Assembly (NCBI GenBank): GCA_947570695.1
Contig: CANOVB010000004.1
Span: 1-64,000, forward strand
Direction: 5' to 3'
Source: an uncultured Clostridium sp.
GTDB lineage: Bacteria > Bacillota > Clostridia > TANB77 > CAG-508
DNA: 64,000 nt
The translations under genes were made by a program, and so were the position numbers. Positions 1-9,370 of this stretch are shown here, piece after piece. The notes beneath the pieces are model-generated. The model worked only from the letters and a program-made list of their open reading frames with translations. It was not told where the DNA came from and did no database searches. The first letter of the stretch is position 1; every line of letters starts with the position of its first letter.

Positions 1-1040
1 TGCTTCTCCTGCTGGTGTATAACTTACTACTAAGCTTGTATCTGTCATTCCTAATGCTGTTCCATTTGCTATTGATACTGTATATTCTCCTTCTGTTAAT
101 ACTTTTCCTGCTGCTCCTGATTTATTTACTGTTGTTACTACTAATCCTGTTAAATCTAATTCTTCTGCTACTTTATATGCTGTTTTTGTTGGTCCTTCTA
201 CTGTTATATCGCTTACGTAGTCTGTTACTGTTAATGTTATTGTTTTTGTTATTGCTTGTGCTTCTCCTGCTGGTGTATAACTTACTACTAAGCTTGTATC
301 TGTCATTCCTAATGCTGTTCCATTTGCTATTGATACTGTATATTCTCCTTCTGTTAATACTTTTCCTGTTGCTCCTGATTTATTTACTGTTGTTACTACT
401 AATCCTGTTAAATCTAATTCTTCTGCTACTTTATATGCTGTTTTTGTTGGTCCTTCTACTGTTATATCGCTTACGTAGTCTGTTACTGTTAATGTTATTG
501 TTTTTGTTATTGCTTGTGCTTCTCCTGCTGGTGTATAACTTACTACTAAGCTTGTATCTGTCATTCCTAATGCTGTTCCATTTGCTATTGATACTGTATA
601 TTCTCCTTCTGTTAATACTTTTCCTGTTGCTCCTGATTTATTTACTGTTGTTACTACTAATCCTGTTAAATCTAATTCTTCTGCTACTTTATATGCTGTT
701 TTTGTTGGTCCTTCTACTGTTATATCGCTTACGTAGTCTGTTACTGTTATTGCTATTTCTTTTATTATTGCTTCTGTTGCTCCTGCTGGTGTGTAACTTA
801 CTACTAATTTATTGTCTGTCATTTCTACTGTTGTGTCTGCTGTTATTTCTTTATTTCCTAATTTTACTGTATATTGTCCTTCTGTTAAAGTTGTTCCTTC
901 TTCTCCTGATTTATTTACTGTTTTTACTACTAATCCTGTTAAGTCTACTTTCTCATCTACTTTATATGCTTTTTTTGTTGGTCCTTCTACTGTTATATCA
1001 CTTACATAATCTGTTACTGTTACAGGAATTTCAATTTCAG
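1..1040 (-). repeat. 258-bp in-frame tandem repeats (86-residue Ig-like units)
   Basis: The anchor TCCTGCTGGTGT recurs at 7, 265, 523 and 781, an exact 258-bp period. The copies covering roughly 1-780 differ at only a few bases; the fourth (about 781-1040) is clearly diverged. The period is a multiple of three, so copy number can change without breaking the frame. Further copies may lie left of the window. Confidence 0.9.
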
Positions 1041-2952
1041 CTACATTATAATTTTCATTATTTGATGTATATGTAGCTGCATATCCTTTTGTTCCAAGCT
1101 CATTTAATTCTTTTGATGAATTTTTCCACGCAAAAGTTCCATTAGCTGATTCTGGTAATTTTACATCTGCTAATGTTTGTCCATAATTTGCTGTTAATCC
1201 TGTTGGAATTGTATAATCTGTATTTTCAACTAAGTCTGCTTTTTTTATTGTATATGTTCCTGTTTTTCCTACAATTACATTATAATTTGTATTTCCTGCA
1301 CTTTTTTTAAGTATAGTATATTCTCCGAAGCCTTTACCTTCTATTTCTGCTTCACTTTCTAATACTATTCCTAAATCATCTCCGTCTATTACGCCTAATT
1401 CACCTTCTACATTTGCTACTTGATATGTTAAAGGTTTAATTTGCTCACCATAAACTGATTCTTTATCATCTATATTAATAGTAATATTTCTTGGGTTTAC
1501 TGTTACACGGAAAGAAGCTGATGTTTTTCCTTCATAAGATAATCTTATTGTTACTGGTCTTTCACTTACTGTATTTGTATCTCCAGAATAAATTGTTGCT
1601 TCTGTCATTGGAACATATTTTATTTCTCCTGAAGCCATTGTTACCTTTAATGTTCCACCTCTTAAATCAATTTCTTCTTTATATTGATATACACTTTTTT
1701 CTGGAAGTTGTCCTATTGAAACACTTGAAATATAATCCTCAACTGTATAATCAAAACTTCCTATATAGTTACCTTCATAAGAAACATCTGCTGTATCTGT
1801 TTTTGCTGTTTTTGTATCAAAATATTCTACGGAAACTTTATCTCCAGCAGTTGCTAGATCTATATATACTACTTTTCCATCTACAGTTGTTTTATATTTT
1901 GCTCCTGTTAAATCTGGTTTGTTTTCTTCTGCTTCTCCAACTGTATAAGTAGTTTTATTTGGTCCAACAAATTCTGCATCACTAATAACACTTACTGTTC
2001 TTGTAAGTGTTTCTGATTCATTTCCTGCTTTATCTGTATAAGAATATTTTAATACATAAGTACCTGGTTTAGTTGTATCTACTTTTGTTTCACTATAAAC
2101 AATTCCTGTTCCGTCTGAATTATCTTCCCAAGTTGCACCTTGATCTTCAAAAGTATCTCCCACTAATACTTCTATATAAGAATTACCATTTAAAGAAATT
2201 TCTGGTTTTTTAGTATCATTTATTGTAACTCTTATATAACTTACTCCTGATATATTTCCTGAACCATCTTTTGCATAATATCTTAATATATAGTCTCCTG
2301 CTTTAGAAGGTGCGTTAACTGTCCAACTATTACCTGGATTGTATACTAATGTAGCCTCCTCATTTGTCCAAGGCTTTTGTGTTGGACTTAAACTTATATC
2401 ATCATACCATTCATATCTAAACCAATAAACTCCTGTTTCTTCAGTAAATTCAACTGTTACTGGTTGATTTTCTGTGATTTCTGAGTTATTAGCTATATCA
2501 CATCTAAATTGTGGTTTTGTAGTGTCTACATAGTCTGAAGGGATATTTTCGTCTTCTCCCACTACATAATATGTATATTTACTCCATTTTGTTTTAGTTC
2601 CACTTTGATTTTGAGCTGCTATACATACTTCATAAAGCCCCAATCTATTTGGAGCATAAAATCTTAATGTATAGTTTTTGGCATTATCAAATGTCATTTC
2701 ATTTGCCATTGAAGGATCATTTGAAAAACGATTCTCCTCATACCATATTTTGGTTATTCCAGTATCATCTGTAACTGAAAAAGTTAATAATTCTCCTGGT
2801 TTAACCTTTACAAAATCTTGATTAGCAACAATACTTGTTGTTCCTGTTGCTAAAGATAATGATGTTACTGCCGATCCTCCTAAAATAATCATAAGCATTG
2901 TTATAATCATAATTAAGGTTCTCTGCTTTTGCTTCTGAATAAATTTTAACAT
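1..2952 (-). CDS. Large secreted Ig-like repeat surface protein (3' end cut by window edge)
   Basis: The frame is open from ATG at 2952 to base 1 (984 codons, no stop), with GGGAGGA just upstream. Residues 1-40 are a signal peptide: basic start, then a hydrophobic run rich in I, L and M. Next come three or so beta-rich modules, including a DUF5011-like one (VGDTFEDQGATWEDNSDG, about residues 280-350), an MBG-like module (ESVYGEQIKPLTYQV, about 500-580), and then tandem Big_3-like modules containing SDITVEGPTK, V-DLTGL and VVSYTPAG. The last units are almost identical at 86 residues. No enzyme motif is seen. I infer a surface adhesin or matrix protein. The anchor is not visible because the C-terminus lies beyond base 1. 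Composition is AT-rich like the host. Confidence 0.85.
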   Translation of the reverse strand, partial: MLKFIQKQKQRTLIMIITMLMIILGGSAVTSLSLATGTTSIVANQDFVKVKPGELLTFSVTDDTGITKIWYEENRFSNDPSMANEMTFDNAKNYTLRFYAPNRLGLYEVCIAAQNQSGTKTKWSKYTYYVVGEDENIPSDYVDTTKPQFRCDIANNSEITENQPVTVEFTEETGVYWFRYEWYDDISLSPTQKPWTNEEATLVYNPGNSWTVNAPSKAGDYILRYYAKDGSGNISGVSYIRVTINDTKKPEISLNGNSYIEVLVGDTFEDQGATWEDNSDGTGIVYSETKVDTTKPGTYVLKYSYTDKAGNESETLTRTVSVISDAEFVGPNKTTYTVGEAEENKPDLTGAKYKTTVDGKVVYIDLATAGDKVSVEYFDTKTAKTDTADVSYEGNYIGSFDYTVEDYISSVSIGQLPEKSVYQYKEEIDLRGGTLKVTMASGEIKYVPMTEATIYSGDTNTVSERPVTIRLSYEGKTSASFRVTVNPRNITINIDDKESVYGEQIKPLTYQVANVEGELGVIDGDDLGIVLESEAEIEGKGFGEYTILKKSAGNTNYNVIVGKTGTYTIKKADLVENTDYTIPTGLTANYGQTLADVKLPESANGTFAWKNSSKELNELGTKGYAATYTSNNENYNVAEIEIPVTVTDYVSDITVEGPTKKAYKVDEKVDLTGLVVKTVNKSGEEGTTLTEGQYTVKLGNKEITADTTVEMTDNKLVVSYTPAGATEAIIKEIAITVTDYVSDITVEGPTKTAYKVAEELDLTGLVVTTVNKSGATGKVLTEGEYTVSIANGTALGMTDTSLVVSYTPAGEAQAITKTITLTVTDYVSDITVEGPTKTAYKVAEELDLTGLVVTTVNKSGATGKVLTEGEYTVSIANGTALGMTDTSLVVSYTPAGEAQAITKTITLTVTDYVSDITVEGPTKTAYKVAEELDLTGLVVTTVNKSGAAGKVLTEGEYTVSIANGTALGMTDTSLVVSYTPAGEA

Positions 2953-3028
2953 AATATTTCCTCCCAATTTTGAAATATTTTACTATATTACTTAGATTTA
3001 GTGCGTTTATTTTAAACCACGCATTACA

Positions 3029-3057
3029 ATTATATAACATTTTTTGACATTTTTCAA
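3029..3057 (-). promoter_or_regulatory. Sigma-A type promoter of the left-edge surface protein
   Basis: Read on the minus strand, TTGAAA (3057-3052), a 17-base spacer and TATAAT (3034-3029). It leaves a 5' leader of about 70 bases before the ATG at 2952. Confidence 0.65.
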
Positions 3058-3493
3058 TACTTTTATTACATTTTTGTTACATTTATGTCAACTTTTTTTA
3101 ATTTTTATTGTTTTTATTACATTATTTTCTCTTTTTGTAACTATTTAGATACAAAAAGAATAAAATTTCTTTATTATACAAAAACAAAAAAGTCGCTTCT
3201 TCTGCCTATATTTATTTTTTGGAGATTACATAATTATATATAATTTTTTATATCAATCTATAATAAATTAGTATAAAACAAAAAGATATTTAAATAGAAT
3301 AAACTTAAATTTTAATAACTTTTATAATTTTTATCTAATAGATAGTTGAGTTTAATTAATAATAGACTATAAAGTAGAATTTCAATATTATAAAAATATT
3401 TATATAAATATTTTTTAGAAAGTTATTTAAAGTAAAAAAATAAGTAAATTTATTTAAACCTTATATATCTTATTCATAATTAATTTTTCATAT
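3058..3493. other. AT-rich intergenic stretch without a recognised gene
   Basis: About 435 bases of very AT-rich DNA between the promoter of the left surface gene and the terminator of the next. A further TTGACA-like hexamer lies near 3088. I see no open frame with a ribosome site and no RNA motif. Confidence 0.6.
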
Positions 3494-3524
3494 AAAAAAC
3501 CCGGGGAAGCATTGCTTCCCCGGG
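3494..3524 (-). terminator. GC-rich rho-independent terminator of the MBG repeat gene
   Basis: Perfect 11-bp stem CCCGGGGAAGC/GCTTCCCCGGG with a 3-base loop, followed on the minus strand by six T. It ends the gene that stops at 3576. Its GC content contrasts with its flanks. Confidence 0.9.
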
Positions 3525-3575
3525 AAAACGATCTTGGGTTTACGTGTTTTTTATATTAAAGAGATTTGCTTTCAT

Positions 3576-6500
3576 TTATGCAGCCTCAGCAAATGTTGCT
3601 TCTTTGGCGCCTTCGAGCTCATCTCGTTGCTCAGTCATGGAGTGTTTTTCTTCTTCCGCCTTTTTCTCCTCTTCTACTGCCGGTACCTGAATTTCAACAA
3701 ACTCATTGGGTTTTGCAGGTACAGCTGGTGTAGTTTCCGGAAATTCCACTACTGGTGGATCTTCAGGAGCTGGTTCATCAGCGGGTGGCTCATCCTCTGC
3801 AGGAGGATTCTCCAGTTCTGGATTGTCAGCAGGTGGATCCTTAGGATTTTCAGGGTCTTCTGGATCCACGGGGTCCGTAGGCGGATCTACCGGATCTGTC
3901 GGATTTTCCGGATCCACGGGGTCCGTAGGCGGATCTACTGGATCTGTCGGATTTTCCGGATTCACGGGGTCCGTAGGCGGATCTACTGGATCTGTCGGAT
4001 TTTCCGGATCCACGGGGTCCGTAGGCGGATCTACTGGATCTGTCGGATTTGTTGGATTCTCCGGATCCACAGGATCAACGGGTGTTTCTCCACCTTCATC
4101 TGTGATGGTTACCACACAGTACAGGTCAAAAGAATCCATCTCGTGGTTACTATCAGCACTAAAGTGTGCCGTGATAGTATACTGATTGTTATTCTCTTCA
4201 CCAGTTGTATAACTGCAAGAAACCCCATCAGGATAAGTGGCCTGCACCTGTGGTGTACTGCCTTTCTTCACTTGGATGGAATCTGGGAAACTAATCGAAC
4301 TCTTGTCGATGGGTGCCTTTGCAATGCTCCAGTTCACTGTCTTGGTTCCAGTTGTATCTTTGTAGATACTAGGATCCAGATCAAATGTGTATGTCACACT
4401 GTAAGTGCCCGCATCGGTTGCCGTAGTGGTTCCAGCTTCTCTCGGATTACTCACTCCTGCCGGCAGAGAACCAAGACTAATGCTGTGGCTGCTGCCATCA
4501 TAAGTGGGGTTCGTATCTCCGATAATGCTGATCTCACTGGGGTCAAAGTCTTTTCTGGTATCCGGAGTTGTGCTGTCTGCGATTTTCCACTGAACAGGGA
4601 TTTCCAACTCGCTCGGTGTATAGTTGTCGGGGTTTTCAGCCTTAACGACAACAGTCGCGGTGTAATCGCCCGCAGCTGTGCCAGCTTTCTGCCCTTCAAT
4701 TTCAACTGTTACACCAGGCATTGTAGTTGTTGCTGAAATCTTATGCTCAGTGCCATCATAGGTGAACGGTCCTGCATTGATAGTTACTTTGCTCTTATCG
4801 AGCGTTGCCGGGTTAATCTTCCACGTCACTTCCTTGATGCCTTCTACCGTTTTATAGATAAAAGTATCAAGTGCGAACGTGAAAATTGCCTTGTACTCAC
4901 CAGCATCGGTTGCCTTTTCACCTGTCACGGATTTGACTGTAACTCCATTGGGAAGAGTCCCGCTGAGAGCCACAGAATGTTCGCTTCCGTTATAGGTGAA
5001 ACTGGTTGTTCCAACACTGATCTCGCTTGGGTCAAAGTCTTTTCTGGTATCCGGGGTTGTGCTGTCTGTGATTTTCCACTGAACAGGGATTTCCAACTCG
5101 CTCGGTGTATAGTTGTCGGGGTTTTCAGCCTTAACGACAACAGTCGCGGTGTAATCGCCCGCAGCTGTGCCAGCTTTCTGCCCTTCAATTTCAACTGTTA
5201 CACCAGGCATTGTAGTTGTTGCTGAAATCTTATGCTCAGTGCCATCATAGGTGAACGGTCCTGCATTGATAGTTACTTTGCTCTTATCGAGCGTTGCCGG
5301 GTTAATCTTCCACGTCACTTCCTTGATGCCTTCTACCGTTTTATAGATAAAAGTATCAAGTGCGAACGTGAAAATTGCCTTGTACTCACCAGCATCGGTT
5401 GCCTTTTCACCTGTCACGGATTTGACTGTAACTCCATTGGGAAGAGTCCCGCTGAGAGCCACAGAATGTTCGCTTCCGTTATAGGTGAAACTGGTTGTTC
5501 CAACACTGATCTCGCTTGGGTCAAAGTCTTTTCTGGTATCCGGGGTTGTGCTGTCTGTGATTTTCCACTGAACAGGGATTTCCAACTCGCTCGGTGTATA
5601 GTTGTCGGGGTTTTCAGCCTTAACGACAACAGTCGCGGTGTAATCGCCCGCAGCTGTGCCAGCTTTCTGCCCTTCAATTTCAACTGTTACACCAGGCATT
5701 GTAGTTGTTGCTGAAATCTTATGCTCAGTGCCATCATAGGTGAACGGTCCTGCATTGATAGTTACTTTGCTCTTATCGAGCGTTGCCGGGTTAATCTTCC
5801 ACGTCACTTCCTTGATGCCTTCTACCGTTTTATAGATAAAAGTATCAAGTGCGAACGTGAAAATTGCCTTGTACTCACCAGCATCGGTTGCCTTTTCACC
5901 TGTCACGGATTTGACTGTAACTCCATTGGGAAGAGTCCCGCTGAGAGCCACAGAATGTTCTCTTCCGTTGTAGGTAAAAGTAGTTGTTCCAACACTGATT
6001 GCGCTGGGATCGAAATCCTTCTTCTCAGGAACAGGAGTAGTCTCTACAATCTCCCAATTCACAGTACGTGTATCGGAAGTAAGAGGCTCATAGTTCTTGC
6101 TCACAAAGAATGTGAATACTGCCTGATACTCTCCAGGCTGGGTTGCTTTGTTGCCAGTAGAATTGTAGGTTACTCCGACAGGAAGCGTTCCCTTGATATT
6201 CACCGAATGCTCTTTCCCATCAAATGTGAAAGGCTTGGTGTAATCAAAGTTTACGCTGTTTACGTCGAAGGTCGCCTTATTTATAGTTAAGGTTGCCGAC
6301 ATGCTCGGAATTGGCTTATAGTCAGCAGAGCCAGTAAAATGGGCAACCACAGTATAGGTGCCTGCATCAATTTTGCCATTACCTGTATAACTTACTGTGA
6401 CGCCAGCCGGAAGTTTTCCAGAAACGGAAATGCTGTGACTAAGACCATCATAAGTCACGGTTTTATCCGTAAAACTTACTTCGCTCATGTCATAGCTGGG

Positions 6501-8006
6501 CTTGATAGGTGTCCAGCCACCTCCGCCACCAGAACTTTTAATAGTCATAGTGGCAGTCATCGGCTTAATCGCGTTGTGATTGGAATCTCCAGTGAACATT
6601 GCTGTCACACTGTAGGTGCCAATACTTCTCTGGTAGTTTCCAGAATAATTTACCTTCACTCCTTCAGGAAGCTTACCACTAACATAAATGCTATGGTATC
6701 TTCCGTCGTAGATAAAGGTGCGGTTGTTAAATCGAATGCTGGACATATCATAATCAGCCTTCTCGATGGTCAAAATCGCCACCATGTCGGGGATGGGCTG
6801 ATAATCATCACTCCCCGTAAAGTGTGCAGTCACTTTATATGTGCCTGCATCAACCTTACCATTCCCGGTGTAGCTCACGCTAACACCGTTTGGCAAAGTG
6901 CCGGAAACTTCAATGCCGTGAGGCTCGTTATTAAATGTCACAGTAGCATCCTTAAAGAACACTTTAGACATGTCATAACTGGGCTTTGTGCTTGTACCAA
7001 CAATGGTGAGCTTGGCAGTCATGGGTTTAATTGCATTGTGGTTGGTATCGCCAGAGAAATACACTGTAACCGTGTACTCACCAGGTTGGATTTTGCCATT
7101 TCCAGTGTAACTCTTCACAGTCACGCCTTCAGGCAGGGTTTCCTCATCAATGAGGATACTATGGGGCTGTCCGTCATACCGCACAGTACGGTCGTTAAAC
7201 TCCACGGAAGTCATATTGTAATCAGCTTTCACAATAGTCAGCGTAGCCGACATATCAGGAATAGCTTGATACTTATCACTTCCAATGAAATGAGCTACTA
7301 CCGTATAGGTCCCCGCATTAACTTGGCCGTTGCCGTCAAAAGTAACACGTACTCCATCAGGCAGTTTGCCAGAAACAGAGATATAGTGACGAAGTCCATC
7401 ATAAGTGACCGTGAGGTCTTTAACAGAAATGCCACTCATATCATAAGCGGGCTTTGTGGTGGTATCGGGATTCTTCCCATTGCCGCCTTCGGGTTTTCCC
7501 GTTGTACTCGGGGGTGGTGTCGTTTCAGTGCCAGATCCAGGCTCCGTGCCTGTATTTGTGTTGCTATCCGGTTGTGTTGTCTGATTCGGATCCCCATTGG
7601 AATCATCTTCAGAAACAACAACCGTCCGGTGGAGAACTATGTCTCCAAATTTGTAGGTGATGACATACTTGCCAGGTGTGGCAGTATCGACTTCGCCCTC
7701 GATAACGAGATCTTTCAAAAGCTCGGGATGAGTCACGCCATTTTCATCGCGGATCTCGATTCCAGGGTCAGAAAAGTCCTCGCCTTTGGTAAGCGTCATC
7801 TCTTCATCGCCTATCAGGTACGGGGTATACTCTTGGTTCTCCTCGCCAGGAGCGCTAATGCTGGGCCCCGGCCCGGGATCAGTACTGGTGTCAACAGGCT
7901 TCTCATCTGAAGTGCAACTGCGCAAATTGCAGATGCCCCAAATAAGGAAGATTGTCAAAATGACTCCCAGCCCTATCAGACCGTTCCGTTTTTGCTTGCT
8001 TGTCAT
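3576..8006 (-). CDS. GC-rich membrane-anchored MBG/Ig-like repeat protein, about 1476 residues
   Basis: I place the start at ATG 8006, not ATG 8021, because GGAGGT overlaps the upstream ATG and lies 8 bases before 8006. A basic N-terminus is followed by one membrane segment (about residues 8-26) and a Thr/Pro/Ser-rich linker. Then comes a DUF5011-like module and about a dozen MBG-type beta modules of roughly 75-85 residues (YDGxxHSI, GxLPxGVxV, AGTYTV are the recurring motifs). A proline-rich tail of DPENPTDPVDPPTDP units follows, and a charged C-terminus with no LPxTG motif. So it is probably a type II anchored surface stalk. Codons are GC-rich, unlike every neighbour, suggesting transfer. 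It has its own promoter and terminator. Function unknown; adhesion is a guess. Confidence 0.85.
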   Translation of the reverse strand: MTSKQKRNGLIGLGVILTIFLIWGICNLRSCTSDEKPVDTSTDPGPGPSISAPGEENQEYTPYLIGDEEMTLTKGEDFSDPGIEIRDENGVTHPELLKDLVIEGEVDTATPGKYVITYKFGDIVLHRTVVVSEDDSNGDPNQTTQPDSNTNTGTEPGSGTETTPPPSTTGKPEGGNGKNPDTTTKPAYDMSGISVKDLTVTYDGLRHYISVSGKLPDGVRVTFDGNGQVNAGTYTVVAHFIGSDKYQAIPDMSATLTIVKADYNMTSVEFNDRTVRYDGQPHSILIDEETLPEGVTVKSYTGNGKIQPGEYTVTVYFSGDTNHNAIKPMTAKLTIVGTSTKPSYDMSKVFFKDATVTFNNEPHGIEVSGTLPNGVSVSYTGNGKVDAGTYKVTAHFTGSDDYQPIPDMVAILTIEKADYDMSSIRFNNRTFIYDGRYHSIYVSGKLPEGVKVNYSGNYQRSIGTYSVTAMFTGDSNHNAIKPMTATMTIKSSGGGGGWTPIKPSYDMSEVSFTDKTVTYDGLSHSISVSGKLPAGVTVSYTGNGKIDAGTYTVVAHFTGSADYKPIPSMSATLTINKATFDVNSVNFDYTKPFTFDGKEHSVNIKGTLPVGVTYNSTGNKATQPGEYQAVFTFFVSKNYEPLTSDTRTVNWEIVETTPVPEKKDFDPSAISVGTTTFTYNGREHSVALSGTLPNGVTVKSVTGEKATDAGEYKAIFTFALDTFIYKTVEGIKEVTWKINPATLDKSKVTINAGPFTYDGTEHKISATTTMPGVTVEIEGQKAGTAAGDYTATVVVKAENPDNYTPSELEIPVQWKITDSTTPDTRKDFDPSEISVGTTSFTYNGSEHSVALSGTLPNGVTVKSVTGEKATDAGEYKAIFTFALDTFIYKTVEGIKEVTWKINPATLDKSKVTINAGPFTYDGTEHKISATTTMPGVTVEIEGQKAGTAAGDYTATVVVKAENPDNYTPSELEIPVQWKITDSTTPDTRKDFDPSEISVGTTSFTYNGSEHSVALSGTLPNGVTVKSVTGEKATDAGEYKAIFTFALDTFIYKTVEGIKEVTWKINPATLDKSKVTINAGPFTYDGTEHKISATTTMPGVTVEIEGQKAGTAAGDYTATVVVKAENPDNYTPSELEIPVQWKIADSTTPDTRKDFDPSEISIIGDTNPTYDGSSHSISLGSLPAGVSNPREAGTTTATDAGTYSVTYTFDLDPSIYKDTTGTKTVNWSIAKAPIDKSSISFPDSIQVKKGSTPQVQATYPDGVSCSYTTGEENNNQYTITAHFSADSNHEMDSFDLYCVVTITDEGGETPVDPVDPENPTNPTDPVDPPTDPVDPENPTDPVDPPTDPVNPENPTDPVDPPTDPVDPENPTDPVDPPTDPVDPEDPENPKDPPADNPELENPPAEDEPPADEPAPEDPPVVEFPETTPAVPAKPNEFVEIQVPAVEEEKKAEEEKHSMTEQRDELEGAKEATFAEAA
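3862..4062 (-). repeat. 48-bp in-frame repeats coding the proline-rich stalk
   Basis: The anchor GGGTCCGTAG recurs at 3871, 3919, 3967 and 4015, an exact 48-bp period, coding 16-residue units of the type PENPTDPVDPPTDPVD. Units differ by one or two bases. Such tails usually span the wall (family knowledge); length variation is expected. Confidence 0.9.
4541..5960 (-). repeat. Three near-identical 489-bp repeats inside the MBG protein gene
   Basis: The same sequence recurs with an exact 489-bp period (for example ATGCTCAGTGCC at 4743, 5232 and 5721). Each unit codes 163 residues, that is two MBG modules. Copies are almost base-identical, so the expansion or conversion is recent. The outer modules of the same protein are much more diverged. 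Confidence 0.9.
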
Positions 8007-8196
8007 AATACATACCTCCATTTTGAATGTGCAATTTTCAATGTGCTTCTACGAACTTGGGGTTTTGAGCTCATTTGTGCTCATTTGGAACTTGGGTTTC
8101 GTACTTTGTGTTGCGATCGTTTATTCTTGGGTCTGTAACCTTATCGGTCACGGGATCTATTATAAAACAGGCGCACTCCAACGCCCATATACTACG

Positions 8197-8225
8197 ATTA
8201 TAGCATTTTTCAACTTTTTTGTCAA
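8197..8225 (-). promoter_or_regulatory. Consensus promoter of the MBG protein gene
   Basis: On the minus strand TTGACA (8225-8220), exactly 17 bases, then TATAAT (8202-8197), with TGC directly before the -10 box (extended -10). Both hexamers match the sigma-A consensus perfectly. A leader of roughly 180 bases separates it from the ATG at 8006. Confidence 0.85.
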
Positions 8226-8230
8226 TTTTT

Positions 8231-8469
8231 TACAGCATTTTATGTAAATTTCTATAAAAAAAAGCAAAAATAACATTTCCTAATGCAACTTTTTCACTAA
8301 AAAATGTTATTTTCGCATAATTATTTTCTATAGAAATTTCTTCATTATCAGTCAAATTTTTATTTTAAAAGTAAACATGAACAATATAATAATTTTAAAA
8401 GATAAAATTTTATTACTTAAATTAAATCATCTCATTAAAAATTTTAACTTAAATTATTATGTAAATTTT
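8231..8469. other. Intergenic stretch with a 15-bp stem hairpin
   Basis: AT-rich DNA. Positions 8264-8278 (GCAAAAATAACATTT) pair with 8302-8316, with one mismatch and a 23-base loop. It lies downstream of the carboxypeptidase gene that ends at 8470, so it may be its terminator, though no clean T-run follows. Nothing else is seen. Confidence 0.45.
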
Positions 8470-9306
8470 TTATTCATAATATAAATATTCTATGTACTCT
8501 TCTAAACACATTTCAAGTTTATTTATTTTTTTTGCATGTTCTTCTCCTACATACCTCCAGTGCCATGGTTCATAATCTACTTTTGTTATATCTGTTTTTT
8601 CTTTTGGATATCTTAATATAAAACCATAATTTTCTGCATTTTCTAATAGCCATTCATAAGCAGATGATTTTTCAAAATCATAATCTACATAATTAAAATC
8701 TATAGCTAGTCCTAAATTATGTTCACTTGTTTCTGGTTTATTTATAGTTTGCTGTGTTAATTCTTCAGCTTCTTCTAAAGTTTTTCCTTCGTCTAAATAC
8801 ATATTTACTTTTTCATTATATATGTGTTGTTGTCTACTTACACTTCTATATGCAGATTGTACCCAAATATTTGTAATTCCATCTTTTTTTATTGCATTTA
8901 TCATTTTATTTAGCTCTGGTAAAACTCTTTCATCTATTTGTCTATTTTTATCAATATTAGCTAACTCTATCTCAAAATCGCTTGGCATCTGATTTTCGTA
9001 ATTTACAAGTATTAATCTCCAATCATCAATTTCCTTTTTCTTGCGCTTCTTTTTAGGTTTTTCATTTTCAAATTCTACTTTTATACTATTAGTATTGTTA
9101 CTAGTAGTATTATTATCTTTATATATTTCTGCTATTTTACTATTTTTTACATTATTTTGAACTATTGCTTTTGCTTTATATTTTTCGAAACTATCTTTTC
9201 CTATTTTTAATGTAATTATAAGTATAATAATTATAAGAAAAATTTTTACTGGCTTTTTCAGTTTTCTTCGTCTTTTTTTGGATTTAACTTCTTCGATATC
9301 TACCAT
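8470..9306 (-). CDS. Membrane-anchored D-alanyl-D-alanine carboxypeptidase (VanY-like, M15B)
   Basis: Trims the terminal D-Ala from peptidoglycan stem peptides outside the membrane (family role). The 278-residue protein has a Lys/Arg-rich start and one membrane segment (about residues 20-36), then a charged linker. The M15 zinc site is complete: SAYRS, SEHNLGLAIDF (the SxHxxGxAxD motif) and EPWHWRYVG (ExWH). A ribosome site AAGGA precedes the ATG. It lies 64 bases beyond the PBP gene in the same direction, so the two are probably co-transcribed for wall remodelling. No VanR/S-like regulators are nearby, so a house-keeping role is likelier than vancomycin resistance. Confidence 0.9.
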   Translation of the reverse strand: MVDIEEVKSKKRRRKLKKPVKIFLIIIILIITLKIGKDSFEKYKAKAIVQNNVKNSKIAEIYKDNNTTSNNTNSIKVEFENEKPKKKRKKKEIDDWRLILVNYENQMPSDFEIELANIDKNRQIDERVLPELNKMINAIKKDGITNIWVQSAYRSVSRQQHIYNEKVNMYLDEGKTLEEAEELTQQTINKPETSEHNLGLAIDFNYVDYDFEKSSAYEWLLENAENYGFILRYPKEKTDITKVDYEPWHWRYVGEEHAKKINKLEMCLEEYIEYLYYE

Positions 9307-9370
9307 TCATTTTTTCCTTTCTATTCTTTTGCTAATTTCATTGCGCCATTAATAGATAAAATTATTAAAC

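Noticed and set aside
15..1076. Long Leu-rich plus-strand open frame
   Set aside because: It is antisense to the minus-strand surface-protein repeats; composition (almost only Leu/Ile/Tyr) and absence of a ribosome site show it is a shadow.
2822..3040. 72-codon minus-strand frame at the start of the left surface gene
   Set aside because: It is in a different frame from the ATG at 2952 that has GGGAGGA and runs open for 984 codons.
3534..7910. Several plus-strand open frames inside the MBG gene
   Set aside because: They repeat with the 489-bp and 48-bp periods and are antisense to a convincing protein.
8470..9306. Vancomycin resistance gene
   Set aside because: VanY-like catalytic motifs only; no vanH/A/X or regulators. 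A wall-maturation carboxypeptidase is more likely.
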